Origin: Tous-C4FEB sp044356555
GTDB lineage: Bacteria; Verrucomicrobiota; Verrucomicrobiia; Opitutales; Opitutaceae
Assembly (NCBI GenBank): GCA_044356555.1
Contig: JBIKWB010000004.1
Span: forward strand, 124,001-188,000
Direction of reading: 5' to 3'
DNA length: 64,000 nt
The position numbers and the translations under genes are program-made. The notes beneath the pieces were generated by a model. That model searched no databases. It was given only the letters and a program-made list of their open reading frames with translations, and had not been told where the DNA came from. Shown here one piece after another: positions 34,101 through 42,958 of this stretch; the first letter of the stretch is position 1, and every line of letters starts with the position of its first letter.

Positions 34101-37076
34101 TTATTTGATCGGGATGCTGAAGGACAGTTCGTACGTGCGGCCCAAGATGAGTTCCCGATGGAGCCCGGCGTTGAAGCCCCAGAGCGTGGCGGAATAGGGC
34201 GGCTGCTTGTCCAAGATATTGCTGATGCCGACGCTGACGCGAACGCCCTTGCCGTAGCTGCGCCACAGGCCGTTCTTGAAATCGTAGCCGCCGCGCAGGT
34301 CGATTTTGGAGACGGCCGGCGTGGGGAAATAGGTGACGGCGGCGCTGTTCGCGACGTTGATGCTGCCGGCATTGTTGGAGTTAAACCCGTCGAGGTGCCA
34401 AAGAAACGCGGACGCGTTCCACGAGCCTTTGCGCCAAAAGACCGACGCGTTGTATTTCCATTTGGGCGGCGACGAGGTATCGCCATCGAGGACAACCTCG
34501 GCCTGGCCGGGCGCAACCTTGCGGGTGAAACTCAGGTTGCGACTGGCGGAAAAATTCATGCGCCAACGACCGAACTGCTCCCAAGGCGCGACGTATTCGA
34601 GGACGTAGTCCATGCTGCGGCTGCTAATCCGCCCAAAGTTCACGAAGACGCGGTTCACCCCGGTAATCTGGCCGGGTTGATTGAGAGCGACATCAGACGG
34701 GGTGGTCGCGGCCCGCACCACGCGGTCGGGGAAAAGCGCTTCGTTGTTAATGATGGTTTGAGCGGTGATAAGCTGGAAGACGTCCTTTTGGATCGTATCG
34801 TAGAAGTTGACCTGAAGCGTGAGGCCTTTGGCGAACGTGGGCTCGTAGATCAGACCCGCGAATGAAGTTTCGGATAGCTCCGGGCTAGCCACACGGTTGG
34901 AGCCCCGATTCTCGACGATACCTGGGGTAGTCGCGGGCGTGCGGCGCGGATCGGTCAGGGTCGACGTCACGGTCGTCGGTGGGATCAGGTATTCGGTGAC
35001 ACCAGGAGCGCGGAAACCTTCGCTCCAGCTCGCACGGATCAACACGGGCTGCACGGGGCTCCACGAGAAGCCGACTTTTGGCACGGCTTTGGAAAATTCG
35101 CGGATGGTCTCGCGGCGACCAGCGACTTGGAAGTCGAGTCGGCGGAGCATCGGCAGGGAATTGCGTTTACCGAAAGCAGGCAGGAACGCCTCGGCGAAAA
35201 CCGCGTTGCTGGTCTGGGCTCCCAGCAAGGTGGTAATCGTGGTGACGGGGACTACGACCGCCGAGAAATTGGTCGAGGTTGTCGTGACGTTCGACCGATT
35301 GGTCGAGCCGCCGGCAGCAAGTTTGGCGGTGCCGCCCGGAAGGTCGAAGACGTCGCCGTCGGCCGTAAAATCGAGGCCCGTGTTCTTCGAGGCCGAGTCG
35401 ATCTTTGGATAAAGCGAGAGGGTCTCAAGTTTGGCGGCCTGCGACGGCGCGCCGGGGGCGCCGGCGTCGATGAACGGATTAAAGCGCAAGTTGACATCGG
35501 GATTGGTCAAGAGACCGGCAAGGCCCGCGCCGTTGAAGATACGGTTGGTCTGAAGCGCGGTCTGGCGTTGCCAGGATGCGCCCAAGTCCCAGCGCCAAGT
35601 CGCGGCCCACTTACCTTCGACGCCGATGGTCGCGGCTTGGTCGCGGGTGAGCATCGTCTGCGAAGTCGAACCCCATTCCGGGAGGACCATGGCGACCGTG
35701 ACGTTTTGATTGAAAGGATTAAACGCGGCCGGCAGGGTGACAGCCGCGCCGAAACCGCCGGTGATCGAAGTGGTCGGTTGCGAGTTGAACTTACTGGCGG
35801 AGCGGGACGTACGATAGTTGGCGTAGAGCGAAACGAGGTCGTTGAAACGGTAGTTCAGGTTGCCGCTGGCGCCGCTGCGCTCGGACTCGGGAACGAGATC
35901 GAGGAAGGACGCGGTGTTCATCCGGCGTTGGCCCGAAGCGTTTACGACGGTAGCCGGCGCAATGACCGTTTGGGAGGGAATGAATTGGCTGATCGAGGGA
36001 GTGGCAGTGGCGCCGGGTGGCACCAGCACGACCCGCACCCCGGGAATGGCGTTGAAGTTACCGGCCACGGTGCCGCCGGCGGCTTGGATCACAGCCGGGT
36101 AACCCCAGTTGAAACGGTAATCGATGCCGAAGCGCGGGGCGCCGGTGGCGTTCAGCGTGCCGGAGACGCGGTTGGACTGGTTTTGCTCTTTGGAGTAAGA
36201 GCGATCGGAAGCTTTGAGATTTTGACGGTCGAAATAGTTGAGGGTGACCGTGCCGCTGAGCTTTCCGTAGGAGAATCCGGAAACGATGGAGGCGCTGCGT
36301 TCGCGTCCGCCGCCGTGCTCGGTCGCTTTATAGCCCGAGGAAAGTTCGGTGCCGGAGTAGTTTTTCTTCAGGATGATATTGATCACGCCGCCGACGGCAT
36401 CGGCGCCGTAGATCGCGGAAGCGCCATCGGTGATGACTTCGATACGCTCGATCATGCCGATGGGAATCGTGTTGAGATCGACGAAGCCTTGGCGCGTGTC
36501 GGTTGAGCGGTTGCCGTTACCGGATTGAGCGGTGCGACGACCATCGACCAGGACGAGGGTCGAGCCTGAACCAAGACCGCGGAGATTGGCACCGGACACG
36601 CCGGTTTGGGCGGGCGGAGCGTCAGCTGCGCCCACCACGAAGTTAAAAGCGGGACTGGTGGTCTCGGTGCGTTGGGCGAAATCTGGGTTAAACTCGTCGG
36701 GCGAACTGCCCCGGCCCGAGGCGATACCGGCGTAACTCTGGGGGATTTGATTGAGGAAATCCGACAGGGTCATCGCGCCGGAGGAGCGGAGGTATTCTTG
36801 ATCAAACGAGCTGACGGGCGACGGACCTTCGAGGTCAGTGCGGCGAATGCGGGAGCCGAGGACTTCGACGGCATCGAGGCGCAGGGCGGCGTTAAGCTTG
36901 GCGGCTTCCACTGGGTCGGCCGGTTTTGGCGCCGCCGCGGGAACAGGGACCGTCGTCGGGATCGGCTCCGCTTTTTTGGCCGGGGCGGCCGCCGGAGTCG
37001 TTTGGGCGGTGATGCTGGCGGGGGCGAACGCGAGGCCGGTGGTGAGCAGCCCGAGGAGGAGTCGGTTAGGTTTCAT
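34101..37076 (-). CDS. TonB-dependent receptor (plug with no carboxypeptidase-like domain)
   Basis: The product has 991 residues from the ATG at 37076, which gives a signal peptide (MKPNRLLLGLLTTGLAFAPA). A Pro/Ala-rich spacer (residues 30-65) replaces the usual N-terminal beta-sandwich. The plug follows (LDAVEVLGSRIRRTDLEGPSPVSSFD, ITDGASAIYGADAVGGVINIILKKNY), then a long barrel ending ELSFSIPIK. This is a different subclass from the other receptors of the window, close to the catecholate/peptide-type plug. It lies 73 bp upstream of the four-domain redoxin gene. That is an unusual partnership; it might import a thiol or metal compound, but the sequence does not tell. Confidence 0.9.
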   Translation of the reverse strand: MKPNRLLLGLLTTGLAFAPASITAQTTPAAAPAKKAEPIPTTVPVPAAAPKPADPVEAAKLNAALRLDAVEVLGSRIRRTDLEGPSPVSSFDQEYLRSSGAMTLSDFLNQIPQSYAGIASGRGSSPDEFNPDFAQRTETTSPAFNFVVGAADAPPAQTGVSGANLRGLGSGSTLVLVDGRRTAQSGNGNRSTDTRQGFVDLNTIPIGMIERIEVITDGASAIYGADAVGGVINIILKKNYSGTELSSGYKATEHGGGRERSASIVSGFSYGKLSGTVTLNYFDRQNLKASDRSYSKEQNQSNRVSGTLNATGAPRFGIDYRFNWGYPAVIQAAGGTVAGNFNAIPGVRVVLVPPGATATPSISQFIPSQTVIAPATVVNASGQRRMNTASFLDLVPESERSGASGNLNYRFNDLVSLYANYRTSRSASKFNSQPTTSITGGFGAAVTLPAAFNPFNQNVTVAMVLPEWGSTSQTMLTRDQAATIGVEGKWAATWRWDLGASWQRQTALQTNRIFNGAGLAGLLTNPDVNLRFNPFIDAGAPGAPSQAAKLETLSLYPKIDSASKNTGLDFTADGDVFDLPGGTAKLAAGGSTNRSNVTTTSTNFSAVVVPVTTITTLLGAQTSNAVFAEAFLPAFGKRNSLPMLRRLDFQVAGRRETIREFSKAVPKVGFSWSPVQPVLIRASWSEGFRAPGVTEYLIPPTTVTSTLTDPRRTPATTPGIVENRGSNRVASPELSETSFAGLIYEPTFAKGLTLQVNFYDTIQKDVFQLITAQTIINNEALFPDRVVRAATTPSDVALNQPGQITGVNRVFVNFGRISSRSMDYVLEYVAPWEQFGRWRMNFSASRNLSFTRKVAPGQAEVVLDGDTSSPPKWKYNASVFWRKGSWNASAFLWHLDGFNSNNAGSINVANSAAVTYFPTPAVSKIDLRGGYDFKNGLWRSYGKGVRVSVGISNILDKQPPYSATLWGFNAGLHRELILGRTYELSFSIPIK

Positions 37077-37364
37077 GAGTGTAGGTCGATCAAAGGAAAA
37101 CAACGGATCGGTAAGACAACGTCAGGTCCGAAGTTTTGGGAAGGATAAGTTTAGAGCCGATGTCGTGCCCAGACCATAGGGCAAAAGTAACAAAACTCCG
37201 GCGGGTGCGCAGCGGAGGCGATTTTTGCCGCGACGAGGGTTTATCCGCGGGTTGGCGGGGCTTATTCGCAAGTCGTGGCAAGCCGCTGACGGGGTGCCGC
37301 CACACGAGTCGGGGAGCTGATTCCCCACTTGCTTCAGCGCGCTGGCTCAACAGGTTCGGGATAA

Positions 37365-37901
37365 ATGAATTCGCCGCTTCCCACCACCCGCCGCTGGCTT
37401 GGTCGCCAACGGATTCCCCGTGCGGGACGGGCCGTGGGCATGGTGGAGCTCATGGTGGTGCTGACGATTATCAGCATGTTGGTCACGGTGATCGCGCCGT
37501 CTTACCACGCGATTCAACGCAAGGCCCGGGCCTCGGCGTTGGTGAACGATTTCCGCGTCTACTCGTCGGTCTATCTTTCCCATGCGCATGAAGTGGGCTC
37601 GTGGCCGCCCGAGACGCCGGCGGGCATCTTGCCCACCGAGATCAACAACAACCAAATGCGGGGAGCCAATTGGAGCCGGGTGACGGCGATCGGCGGAAAA
37701 TTTGATTGGGACTATAATCAGATTCACAACGGCTCGATGGTTCGGGCCGCGATCGGGATTTCAGATACGGTGGCGGCGCCGTTGATGATCGATCTGGATA
37801 TGTTTGAGGAAATGGACCGGGCGCTGGACGACGGTAATCTCAGCACGGGCAACTTCGTCTTGGGGTTTGGCAACAGCCCGGTGCTGATTCTGGAGCCCTG
37901 A
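37365..37901 (+). CDS. Type IV pilin-like / pseudopilin protein
   Basis: The product has 178 residues. A basic leader ends in Gly before a prepilin-peptidase site (RAVG, then MVELMVVLTIISMLVTV), with the conserved Glu at +5 region and a ~20-residue hydrophobic helix. This is the class III methylation signature of type II secretion pseudopilins. The C-terminal part has short conserved-looking stretches (GGKFDWDYNQ) found in verrucomicrobial pseudopilins with Asp/Trp-rich heads. No other secretion genes are present here. The stop overlaps the next start by one base, so the two are co-translated. Confidence 0.85.
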   Translation: MNSPLPTTRRWLGRQRIPRAGRAVGMVELMVVLTIISMLVTVIAPSYHAIQRKARASALVNDFRVYSSVYLSHAHEVGSWPPETPAGILPTEINNNQMRGANWSRVTAIGGKFDWDYNQIHNGSMVRAAIGISDTVAAPLMIDLDMFEEMDRALDDGNLSTGNFVLGFGNSPVLILEP

Positions 37902-38800
37902 TGGCCACACCGACGTACAGCCTGATTCTTAACAACCTCTCGACCGATGGGAAGACGGTGGGGGTCAACTACACGCACGAGCAACTGCAGGGGGTGTCGC
38001 TGGAGCAATTGCGCGCGCTCTTGCAGGCGCTCAGCACGGCGGCCTCCCGCCTGACAATTTACGAGCCGGCCGTGCCGGAGATCCGGATCAAGACGGAGCG
38101 CAGCGCGTTTGTGGTGCGCACGCGGCATCGACAGCTGTGCCTGATGGGCTGGGAAAATAAGCTTCGGGGCGAAGAGCATTCCGTCGGTCTGGTTCTCAAC
38201 ACGATCACCGGAGTGGCGCAGGATCCGGTTCCGGCTGCGGTCAGCCCGCAAGGCGGCAATTCTTCGGCTTTGTCGGGTGCCGGTGATCTACGAGGCAGCA
38301 CGCCGCCTTCTGGCACCGCCAGCAATTCTCCGCTCGAGACCGAAAGCCGCGCGCAGCTCGGCCCGGGGGCGGGCCGGGAGCCGGAAAAAGAGGGTGCTTT
38401 CCCGCGTTGGGCGAAGATCGCCGGGCTCGGCGTGCTGATCGCGGCGGCTAACGCGACGACGGTTTGGCTCGTGTTCTTCCGAGCCGTGAAGTCCCCCGTG
38501 GAGGCCTCGCAATCAATCCCTGATTTTGAAACGACGGAGCTATTGGCCAAAGCTGCCGGAGAATATGAAACCGGCGCCGCCGAAGGCGACCGGAGGTTGA
38601 TCATCGAGACCAGCGGAAACATCCGCGTTGCGAAATACGGCCCGCAGCGGGCCATTCTCCAAGAGACAACCCGCACGGCCAAAGGCGGCATCGTCAACGG
38701 CCGCACGCTGCTCATCACCAACGATCCGGCGACCATCGAGATCAAGGACGCAGATTCGGTGATTTATTTTAAGACGACCTTCAAGCGGCGCAGTCGCTGA
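37901..38800 (+). CDS. Single-pass membrane protein of unknown function, paired with the pseudopilin
   Basis: The product has 299 residues with no recognised domain. The N-terminal ~110 residues are compact and may be cytoplasmic (FVVRTRHRQLCLMGWENKL). A Pro/Ser/Gly-rich low-complexity linker (about 115-165) follows, then a membrane helix (about 172-193: IAGLGVLIAAANATTVWLVFF) and a ~105-residue C-terminal domain on the other side. The tight overlap with the pseudopilin gene suggests a role in the same envelope structure. That is the only functional hint. Confidence 0.75.
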   Translation: MATPTYSLILNNLSTDGKTVGVNYTHEQLQGVSLEQLRALLQALSTAASRLTIYEPAVPEIRIKTERSAFVVRTRHRQLCLMGWENKLRGEEHSVGLVLNTITGVAQDPVPAAVSPQGGNSSALSGAGDLRGSTPPSGTASNSPLETESRAQLGPGAGREPEKEGAFPRWAKIAGLGVLIAAANATTVWLVFFRAVKSPVEASQSIPDFETTELLAKAAGEYETGAAEGDRRLIIETSGNIRVAKYGPQRAILQETTRTAKGGIVNGRTLLITNDPATIEIKDADSVIYFKTTFKRRSR

Positions 38801-39145
38801 GCCCGGTCGGGGCGCAGCTCAGTTTTTGCCCCGCAGAGCAACGAGGCGCGCGGGCACCCTCCGCGCACGTGGTCGAGCCACGCCCCGCCGCTCGCCGTGC
38901 GGTCGGCGACCAGCGCCTCAGCCTTTTGCCGATCGCCGCTTCGATCGCACGGCGAGTTCCAAGCCCACGCGCCAAGCTGAGCGGCACCTCGTTACCGGCC
39001 TCAGCTCGTATTCCGACCCTCCGCCCGAAAACGAGAATCTCAGAGACCCGGCGGGCGCAGGCGCACGATGCGGCCGGCGTGGTCGCGGCTGCGGGGAGTG
39101 ATCGCATTATCGATAAAGCCGTCCCGCCCCACCCGTACGCCGCCC
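38801..39145. other. 345-bp intergenic gap, nothing recognised
   Basis: This GC-rich stretch lies between a plus-strand gene and a convergent minus-strand gene. No RNA gene, phased repeat or clear strong terminator was seen. Short reading frames across it have no protein-like features. Confidence 0.5.
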
Positions 39146-39910
39146 TCACTTCCCCGCCGACCAGCCGCCGTCGATCATGAAGTTGCTGCCGGTGACCATC
39201 GCCGACTCATCGGCCGCGAGGTAGAGCGCCGCCGCCGCGACCTCGTCGGTGCGCACCATCCGGCCGTTGAGCTGCGTCGCGTTGGCCGCACGCACGTAGT
39301 CGGCGCGCGCCGCGTCGTCCGGGTATTCGGCCAAGCGCCGGTGCAGCCACGGCGTCTCCGTACGACCCGGACAGATCGAGTTGAACCGCACTCCGGTGTG
39401 TGAGTGATCCAGCGCGAGCGCCTTCGTCAGCCCCACCACCGCGTGTTTGCTCGTCGTGTAAGCCAGCCGCTCGCGCACGGCCACCACGCCGCCCACGGAG
39501 GCCAGATTGATCACGCTCCCGCGCTGCCGCTCCAACATCGCCGGCACAAACGCCCGACAGAGATTAAACGGACCGCGCACGTTGACCGCGTGCAAGCGGT
39601 CGAGGTCCGCCGCCGCCGTGCGCAACAGATCGCCCACGTGGCCGATCCCGGCGTTGTTCACCAGTACATCGAGCGCCGGCAACCGCGCCGCGAGCGCCAC
39701 CGCCGCCGCCTCGTCGCTCACATCGAGCGCGGCAAATTCCGCCACCCCTCCCGTTGCGCGAATCGCCGCGACGACCTCGACCCCGTTCGCTTCATCGCGG
39801 TCCACCACCCACACGGTCGCGCCCTGCCGCGCAAACGTCTCCGCGATGGCCCGACCGATTCCGGATGCAGCGCCGGTGACGAGCGCGTTTTTGCCTGTGA
39901 GTTGAAACAT
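39146..39910 (-). CDS. Short-chain dehydrogenase/reductase
   Basis: The product has 254 residues from the ATG at 39910; an upstream ATG at 39925 is less likely. The NAD(P)-binding TGAASGIG (residues 12-19), the NNAG motif, catalytic Ser138, Tyr151 and Lys155 (YTTSK) and the C-terminal GGW are all present. Asp38 after the second strand (VVDRDE) favours NAD over NADP. The loop TETPWLHRRLAEYPDD resembles sugar-acid dehydrogenases such as 2-keto-3-deoxy-L-fuconate dehydrogenase. This would fit sugar-acid breakdown, but the match is by eye only. Confidence 0.88.
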   Translation of the reverse strand: MFQLTGKNALVTGAASGIGRAIAETFARQGATVWVVDRDEANGVEVVAAIRATGGVAEFAALDVSDEAAAVALAARLPALDVLVNNAGIGHVGDLLRTAAADLDRLHAVNVRGPFNLCRAFVPAMLERQRGSVINLASVGGVVAVRERLAYTTSKHAVVGLTKALALDHSHTGVRFNSICPGRTETPWLHRRLAEYPDDAARADYVRAANATQLNGRMVRTDEVAAAALYLAADESAMVTGSNFMIDGGWSAGK

Positions 39911-40049
39911 GGAGAAAACGAACAACGGTTAATTTTTCAGTCGGGCGGTTCTTGCCGCACCCGAGAACCAGATCGAAGCCACAACCCCCGCCCGTTGGCG
40001 AGCCCCTCTTCGCCCCAAACCCTTCACCCGAGTCGGCCCACCGCCCTAC

Positions 40050-40192
40050 ACCGGCACCAACACGGGCGGATCGATCACCGCCCGCAACGTTCCGCTCTCC
40101 ACCCAGTCGCCTTCCAATTTCTCGATCTTCGCCACGCGCGGCAGCCCGCTCTCACCCTCCTGCAACCGGCTCTCCTTCCCCGCCTGCCGCGC
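40050..40192 (-). other. In-frame open extension after the sulfatase stop codon
   Basis: After the TGA of the sulfatase (40193-40195) the same frame stays open for ~47 more codons to a TAG. The codons have normal composition for this genome, including a protein-like stretch RVAKIEKLEGDWVESGTLRAV. It could be a former C-terminal tail cut off by a nonsense change, or the end of another decayed gene. It may also be chance in GC-rich DNA. Confidence 0.3.
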
Positions 40193-41722
40193 TCACTTTC
40201 CTTCCCGCGCCCACGCTTTCATCTGCGCGATATTTTGCTCCGTCACCGTCGATCCCGACGCCTTTCCTTTTCGGTTTCCGTCGCCGACATAGACTTTCAT
40301 GTCGCTGTCATACATCGCGTCGGACTCCGCCCCTTGGTCCTTGGTCTCAACCATCCAGCGATCGAGTCGCGCGCGCAGTTTTTCCAACGCCGCCCGGTGC
40401 GCTGGGTCACCCGCCAGATTGTTCACCTGCCAACGGTCGGTCGTCCACGCGTAGAGCTCCTCGGCCGGACGCGTCGGACTGAAGAGTAATTTCTCGGCGA
40501 GCGGATCGAGCGCCTTGGCGGCGTGGAGGGCACGGAGTGTCTGCACGATCGACTTGCCGTCTTTATAGGCGTTCGGCTGCAAGGCCGGCCGCGCCGGATA
40601 GTAATTCCGGATGTAGAGCAATGTTCCGTCCCGCACACTGCGCATCCGCTCGACGGTTTCATCGCAACGGTCGCGCGCCGCAAACGCCTCCGCCCGCGCT
40701 TGGTAACCCGTCGCAAAAACGTTCCTCCCCTGCATCACCGCCGGCACCGGCAGACCGGCCGCCGCGAGCGAGATCGGCGCGAGGTCGATCAATTCCACGA
40801 AGTCGTCGCGCACCCGGCCTTTGGCGATCCCCGGCCCGCGCACCACGAACGGCACGTGCGTCCCTTCGTCGTAAAGAAACTGCTTCCCGCGCGCGTGGCT
40901 GATCCCGTGGTCGGTCGTAAAGATCACGAGCGTCTGGTCCAGAATCCCTTCGCGCTCCAACCGGGCGATCACGTCGCCTACGTGCCGGTCCGTCATGCGC
41001 ACCGAATCAAGATAGGCCGCCCAATCGCGCAGCAGCACCGGGTCGCGCGGGTAATACGGCGGCAACGTCACTTTCTCCGGATCGGTCGCCGCACCCAACG
41101 CCGCTTTTGTGCGGGCCGCGAACGCTTGGGCCGTGGTATCGTTGCCGCCGCGGAGTTTGCCGCCCGCCAACTGCACCTGCATGAAAAACGGCTGGCCTGC
41201 TTTTCGCCCGGCCCAGTCGTGGCTCTGGTAAATCTTCGGATCCCATTCGAAATTGTAATCGGTCTTGCCGCGCTCACCGCCGCCTTCTCCGCCGGTTTTC
41301 TTTGCGTTCTTGCCTTTGGCCGCGCGCGCCGCGTCCTCCAGCCCGTCGCCGATGCAGGTGAAATACCCGGCCTGCTGGAAAATCGCCGGTACCGGCACGA
41401 CGCCTTCGGGCAGCACGATCTTCTCGGTGCCGCGCCCGCTCCGATGCTGGTGCGCTCCGATCGTCGTCTGATACATCCCCGTGATCAGAGCCGAGCGACA
41501 CGGCGAACACACCGGCGCGGTGGTGTAGGCGCGGCTGAAGCGCGTGCCTTCGCGCGCGAGCCGGTCCACGTGCGGCGTCTCGATCAGTTTTTCACCGTAG
41601 CTCGAAAAATTCGCCGACATGTCGTCGACGATGAACCAGAGAATGTTCGGCCGGGTTTCGGCCGCGAACACCGGGGCTACCAACAGGAACAACGCAACCA
41701 AGAGGCCGGGGATTTTTTTCAT
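40193..41722 (-). CDS. Type I sulfatase
   Basis: The product has 509 residues from the ATG at 41722, giving a signal peptide (MKKIPGLLVALFLL to VFAAE). The formylglycine motif is CSPCR at 72-76: it keeps CxPxR but has Cys instead of the usual Ser/Ala at the fourth place. It is followed by SALITG. Metal ligands appear in FIVDDMS and TTDHGISHARGK. Family members hydrolyse sulfate esters of glycans in the periplasm. It is only distantly related to the cargo sulfatase at 23217-24806. It lies upstream of the dehydrogenase on the same strand with a 282-bp gap. Confidence 0.9.
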   Translation of the reverse strand: MKKIPGLLVALFLLVAPVFAAETRPNILWFIVDDMSANFSSYGEKLIETPHVDRLAREGTRFSRAYTTAPVCSPCRSALITGMYQTTIGAHQHRSGRGTEKIVLPEGVVPVPAIFQQAGYFTCIGDGLEDAARAAKGKNAKKTGGEGGGERGKTDYNFEWDPKIYQSHDWAGRKAGQPFFMQVQLAGGKLRGGNDTTAQAFAARTKAALGAATDPEKVTLPPYYPRDPVLLRDWAAYLDSVRMTDRHVGDVIARLEREGILDQTLVIFTTDHGISHARGKQFLYDEGTHVPFVVRGPGIAKGRVRDDFVELIDLAPISLAAAGLPVPAVMQGRNVFATGYQARAEAFAARDRCDETVERMRSVRDGTLLYIRNYYPARPALQPNAYKDGKSIVQTLRALHAAKALDPLAEKLLFSPTRPAEELYAWTTDRWQVNNLAGDPAHRAALEKLRARLDRWMVETKDQGAESDAMYDSDMKVYVGDGNRKGKASGSTVTEQNIAQMKAWAREGK

Positions 41723-41897
41723 GGGTGACCCGAAAATCCCGTTCATCCGTCGTTTGGCAAACCTTCCCATCATCCCACCGTCGCGGGAAAAACTGCCACA
41801 GCGAGGGCCTGCCGTGGCCCGAGCCGAAAAATCTGGCTGAACCTGGGCAGAAGCGCGCGCTCGCGCGCGGAAGGCCTTTCGCCCGCGCGCTCGGCCC

Positions 41898-42194
41898 TTA
41901 AGCCGTCGCCCTGCGCCGTGCGCCCCGGCGCACCAGCGCCACCACGCCGACGATGATCAGCACCGGGATCCAGACCGGCGAAAGCACGAGGGCCACCACC
42001 GATCCGACTATCACCACCGCCGCCCCGATCGAAAGACCGACCGCGCACAACAGCCCGCCCACCGCCAGCAGGCCCAAGCCCAAGAGCATCAGCCCCCCGA
42101 GACTCAAACCGCCGACCAATAACAGCGCTGGCAGCAGCTTCACCACGATCACCGCCGCGATCAGAATCAAGACGACCTTTAGAAATGTTTTCAT
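41898..42194 (-). CDS. Small hydrophobic membrane protein
   Basis: The product has 98 residues and is almost entirely Leu/Val/Ala/Gly, with about three membrane helices and a basic Arg-rich end (RRGARRRATA) that should stay in the cytoplasm. It starts at a clear ATG. No family was recognised. It is divergent from the Nudix gene. Confidence 0.65.
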   Translation of the reverse strand: MKTFLKVVLILIAAVIVVKLLPALLLVGGLSLGGLMLLGLGLLAVGGLLCAVGLSIGAAVVIVGSVVALVLSPVWIPVLIIVGVVALVRRGARRRATA

Positions 42195-42235
42195 GCCTCA
42201 ACAACCCGTCGCCCCGCAAAAAGTTGCACGCCACT

Positions 42236-42385
42236 TCAACCCTGTTCCCCCATTCGCGCAAATTCGCGTCATTCGCGGGCAGCTTTCCGCCTCCGACTTT
42301 CGTGTGTTTCGTGGTTCACCCTCCGGCCGCTTTGCCCTTTTCCGATCCACCTTCCGTGTATTCCGTGTGTTCCGTGGGCACCATC
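42236..42385. repeat. Phased CGCGAA/CACGGA repeat block
   Basis: On the minus strand this reads as CGCGAATGACGCGAATTTGC-type units followed by CACGGAACACACGGAATACA-type units. Each motif recurs every 9-12 bp, about one helical turn. The same two-part unit recurs at 56.1-59.6 kb. It runs into the start region of the Nudix gene and makes that start uncertain. Confidence 0.75.
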
Positions 42386-42844
42386 TCCTCATCCTCTTCC
42401 TCGTCCGAACCCGTTTCACCCGCCGACCGCGCGCCGGTTCCCGTCGTCTGCGCCGTGCTCGAAGACACCGCCGGCCGCATCCTCATCGCTCAACGCCCCG
42501 CGCACAAACACCTCGGCCTGCTCTGGGAGTTTCCCGGCGGCAAAGTCGATCCCGGCGAAACCCCCGCCGCCGCGCTCCACCGCGAACTCACCGAAGAACT
42601 CGGCTGCACCGTCACGATCACCCGCACCCTCGAGCCGTTTCTCCACGATTACACCCGGGTCATCATCGAGATGTTTCCCTTCGTCTGCCACCTCGCGCCC
42701 GGCAGCCCCGCACCGGCCGCCCTCGAGCACCTCGCCCTCCGCTGGGTCACGCCCCGCGAACTCTCATCCTTCGACCTCGCTCCCGCCGACTGGCCCGTCG
42801 TCGCCCGCTACCGCGCCAATCCCGATCCGTGCTGCGCGCACTGA
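42374..42844 (+). CDS. mutT: Nudix hydrolase, MutT-like
   Basis: The Nudix box is complete: GGKVDPGETPAAALHRELTEELG (Gx5Ex7REUxEExGU). Flanking strands PVVCAVLEDTAGRILIAQRP and LLWEFPGG are typical of 8-oxo-dGTP diphosphatase MutT, which cleans oxidised dGTP from the nucleotide pool. The total is about 156 residues from the GTG at 42374. The frame is open far upstream, but that part is intergenic repeat translated by chance. GTG codons at 42356 and 42365 are alternative starts. Confidence 0.85.
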   Translation: MGTISSSSSSSEPVSPADRAPVPVVCAVLEDTAGRILIAQRPAHKHLGLLWEFPGGKVDPGETPAAALHRELTEELGCTVTITRTLEPFLHDYTRVIIEMFPFVCHLAPGSPAPAALEHLALRWVTPRELSSFDLAPADWPVVARYRANPDPCCAH

Positions 42845-42958
42845 CCGGCCGGCCGATGTAGGAGCCCGCTCGCGGGCGATCTCCCCCGTCAAGCTACCCT
42901 GCGGCTCCGCTCCGCGCCCTCCGCCCCGGCGCTCTCAGCCCTCAACCTTTCCCCCGGC

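Noticed and set aside
38801..39145. Structured RNA or tRNA in the 345-bp gap
   Set aside because: No cloverleaf, riboswitch core or strong terminator could be drawn with confidence.
40193..40195. Selenocysteine at the sulfatase TGA
   Set aside because: No SECIS-like hairpin was recognised just after the codon, and sulfatases are not known selenoproteins.
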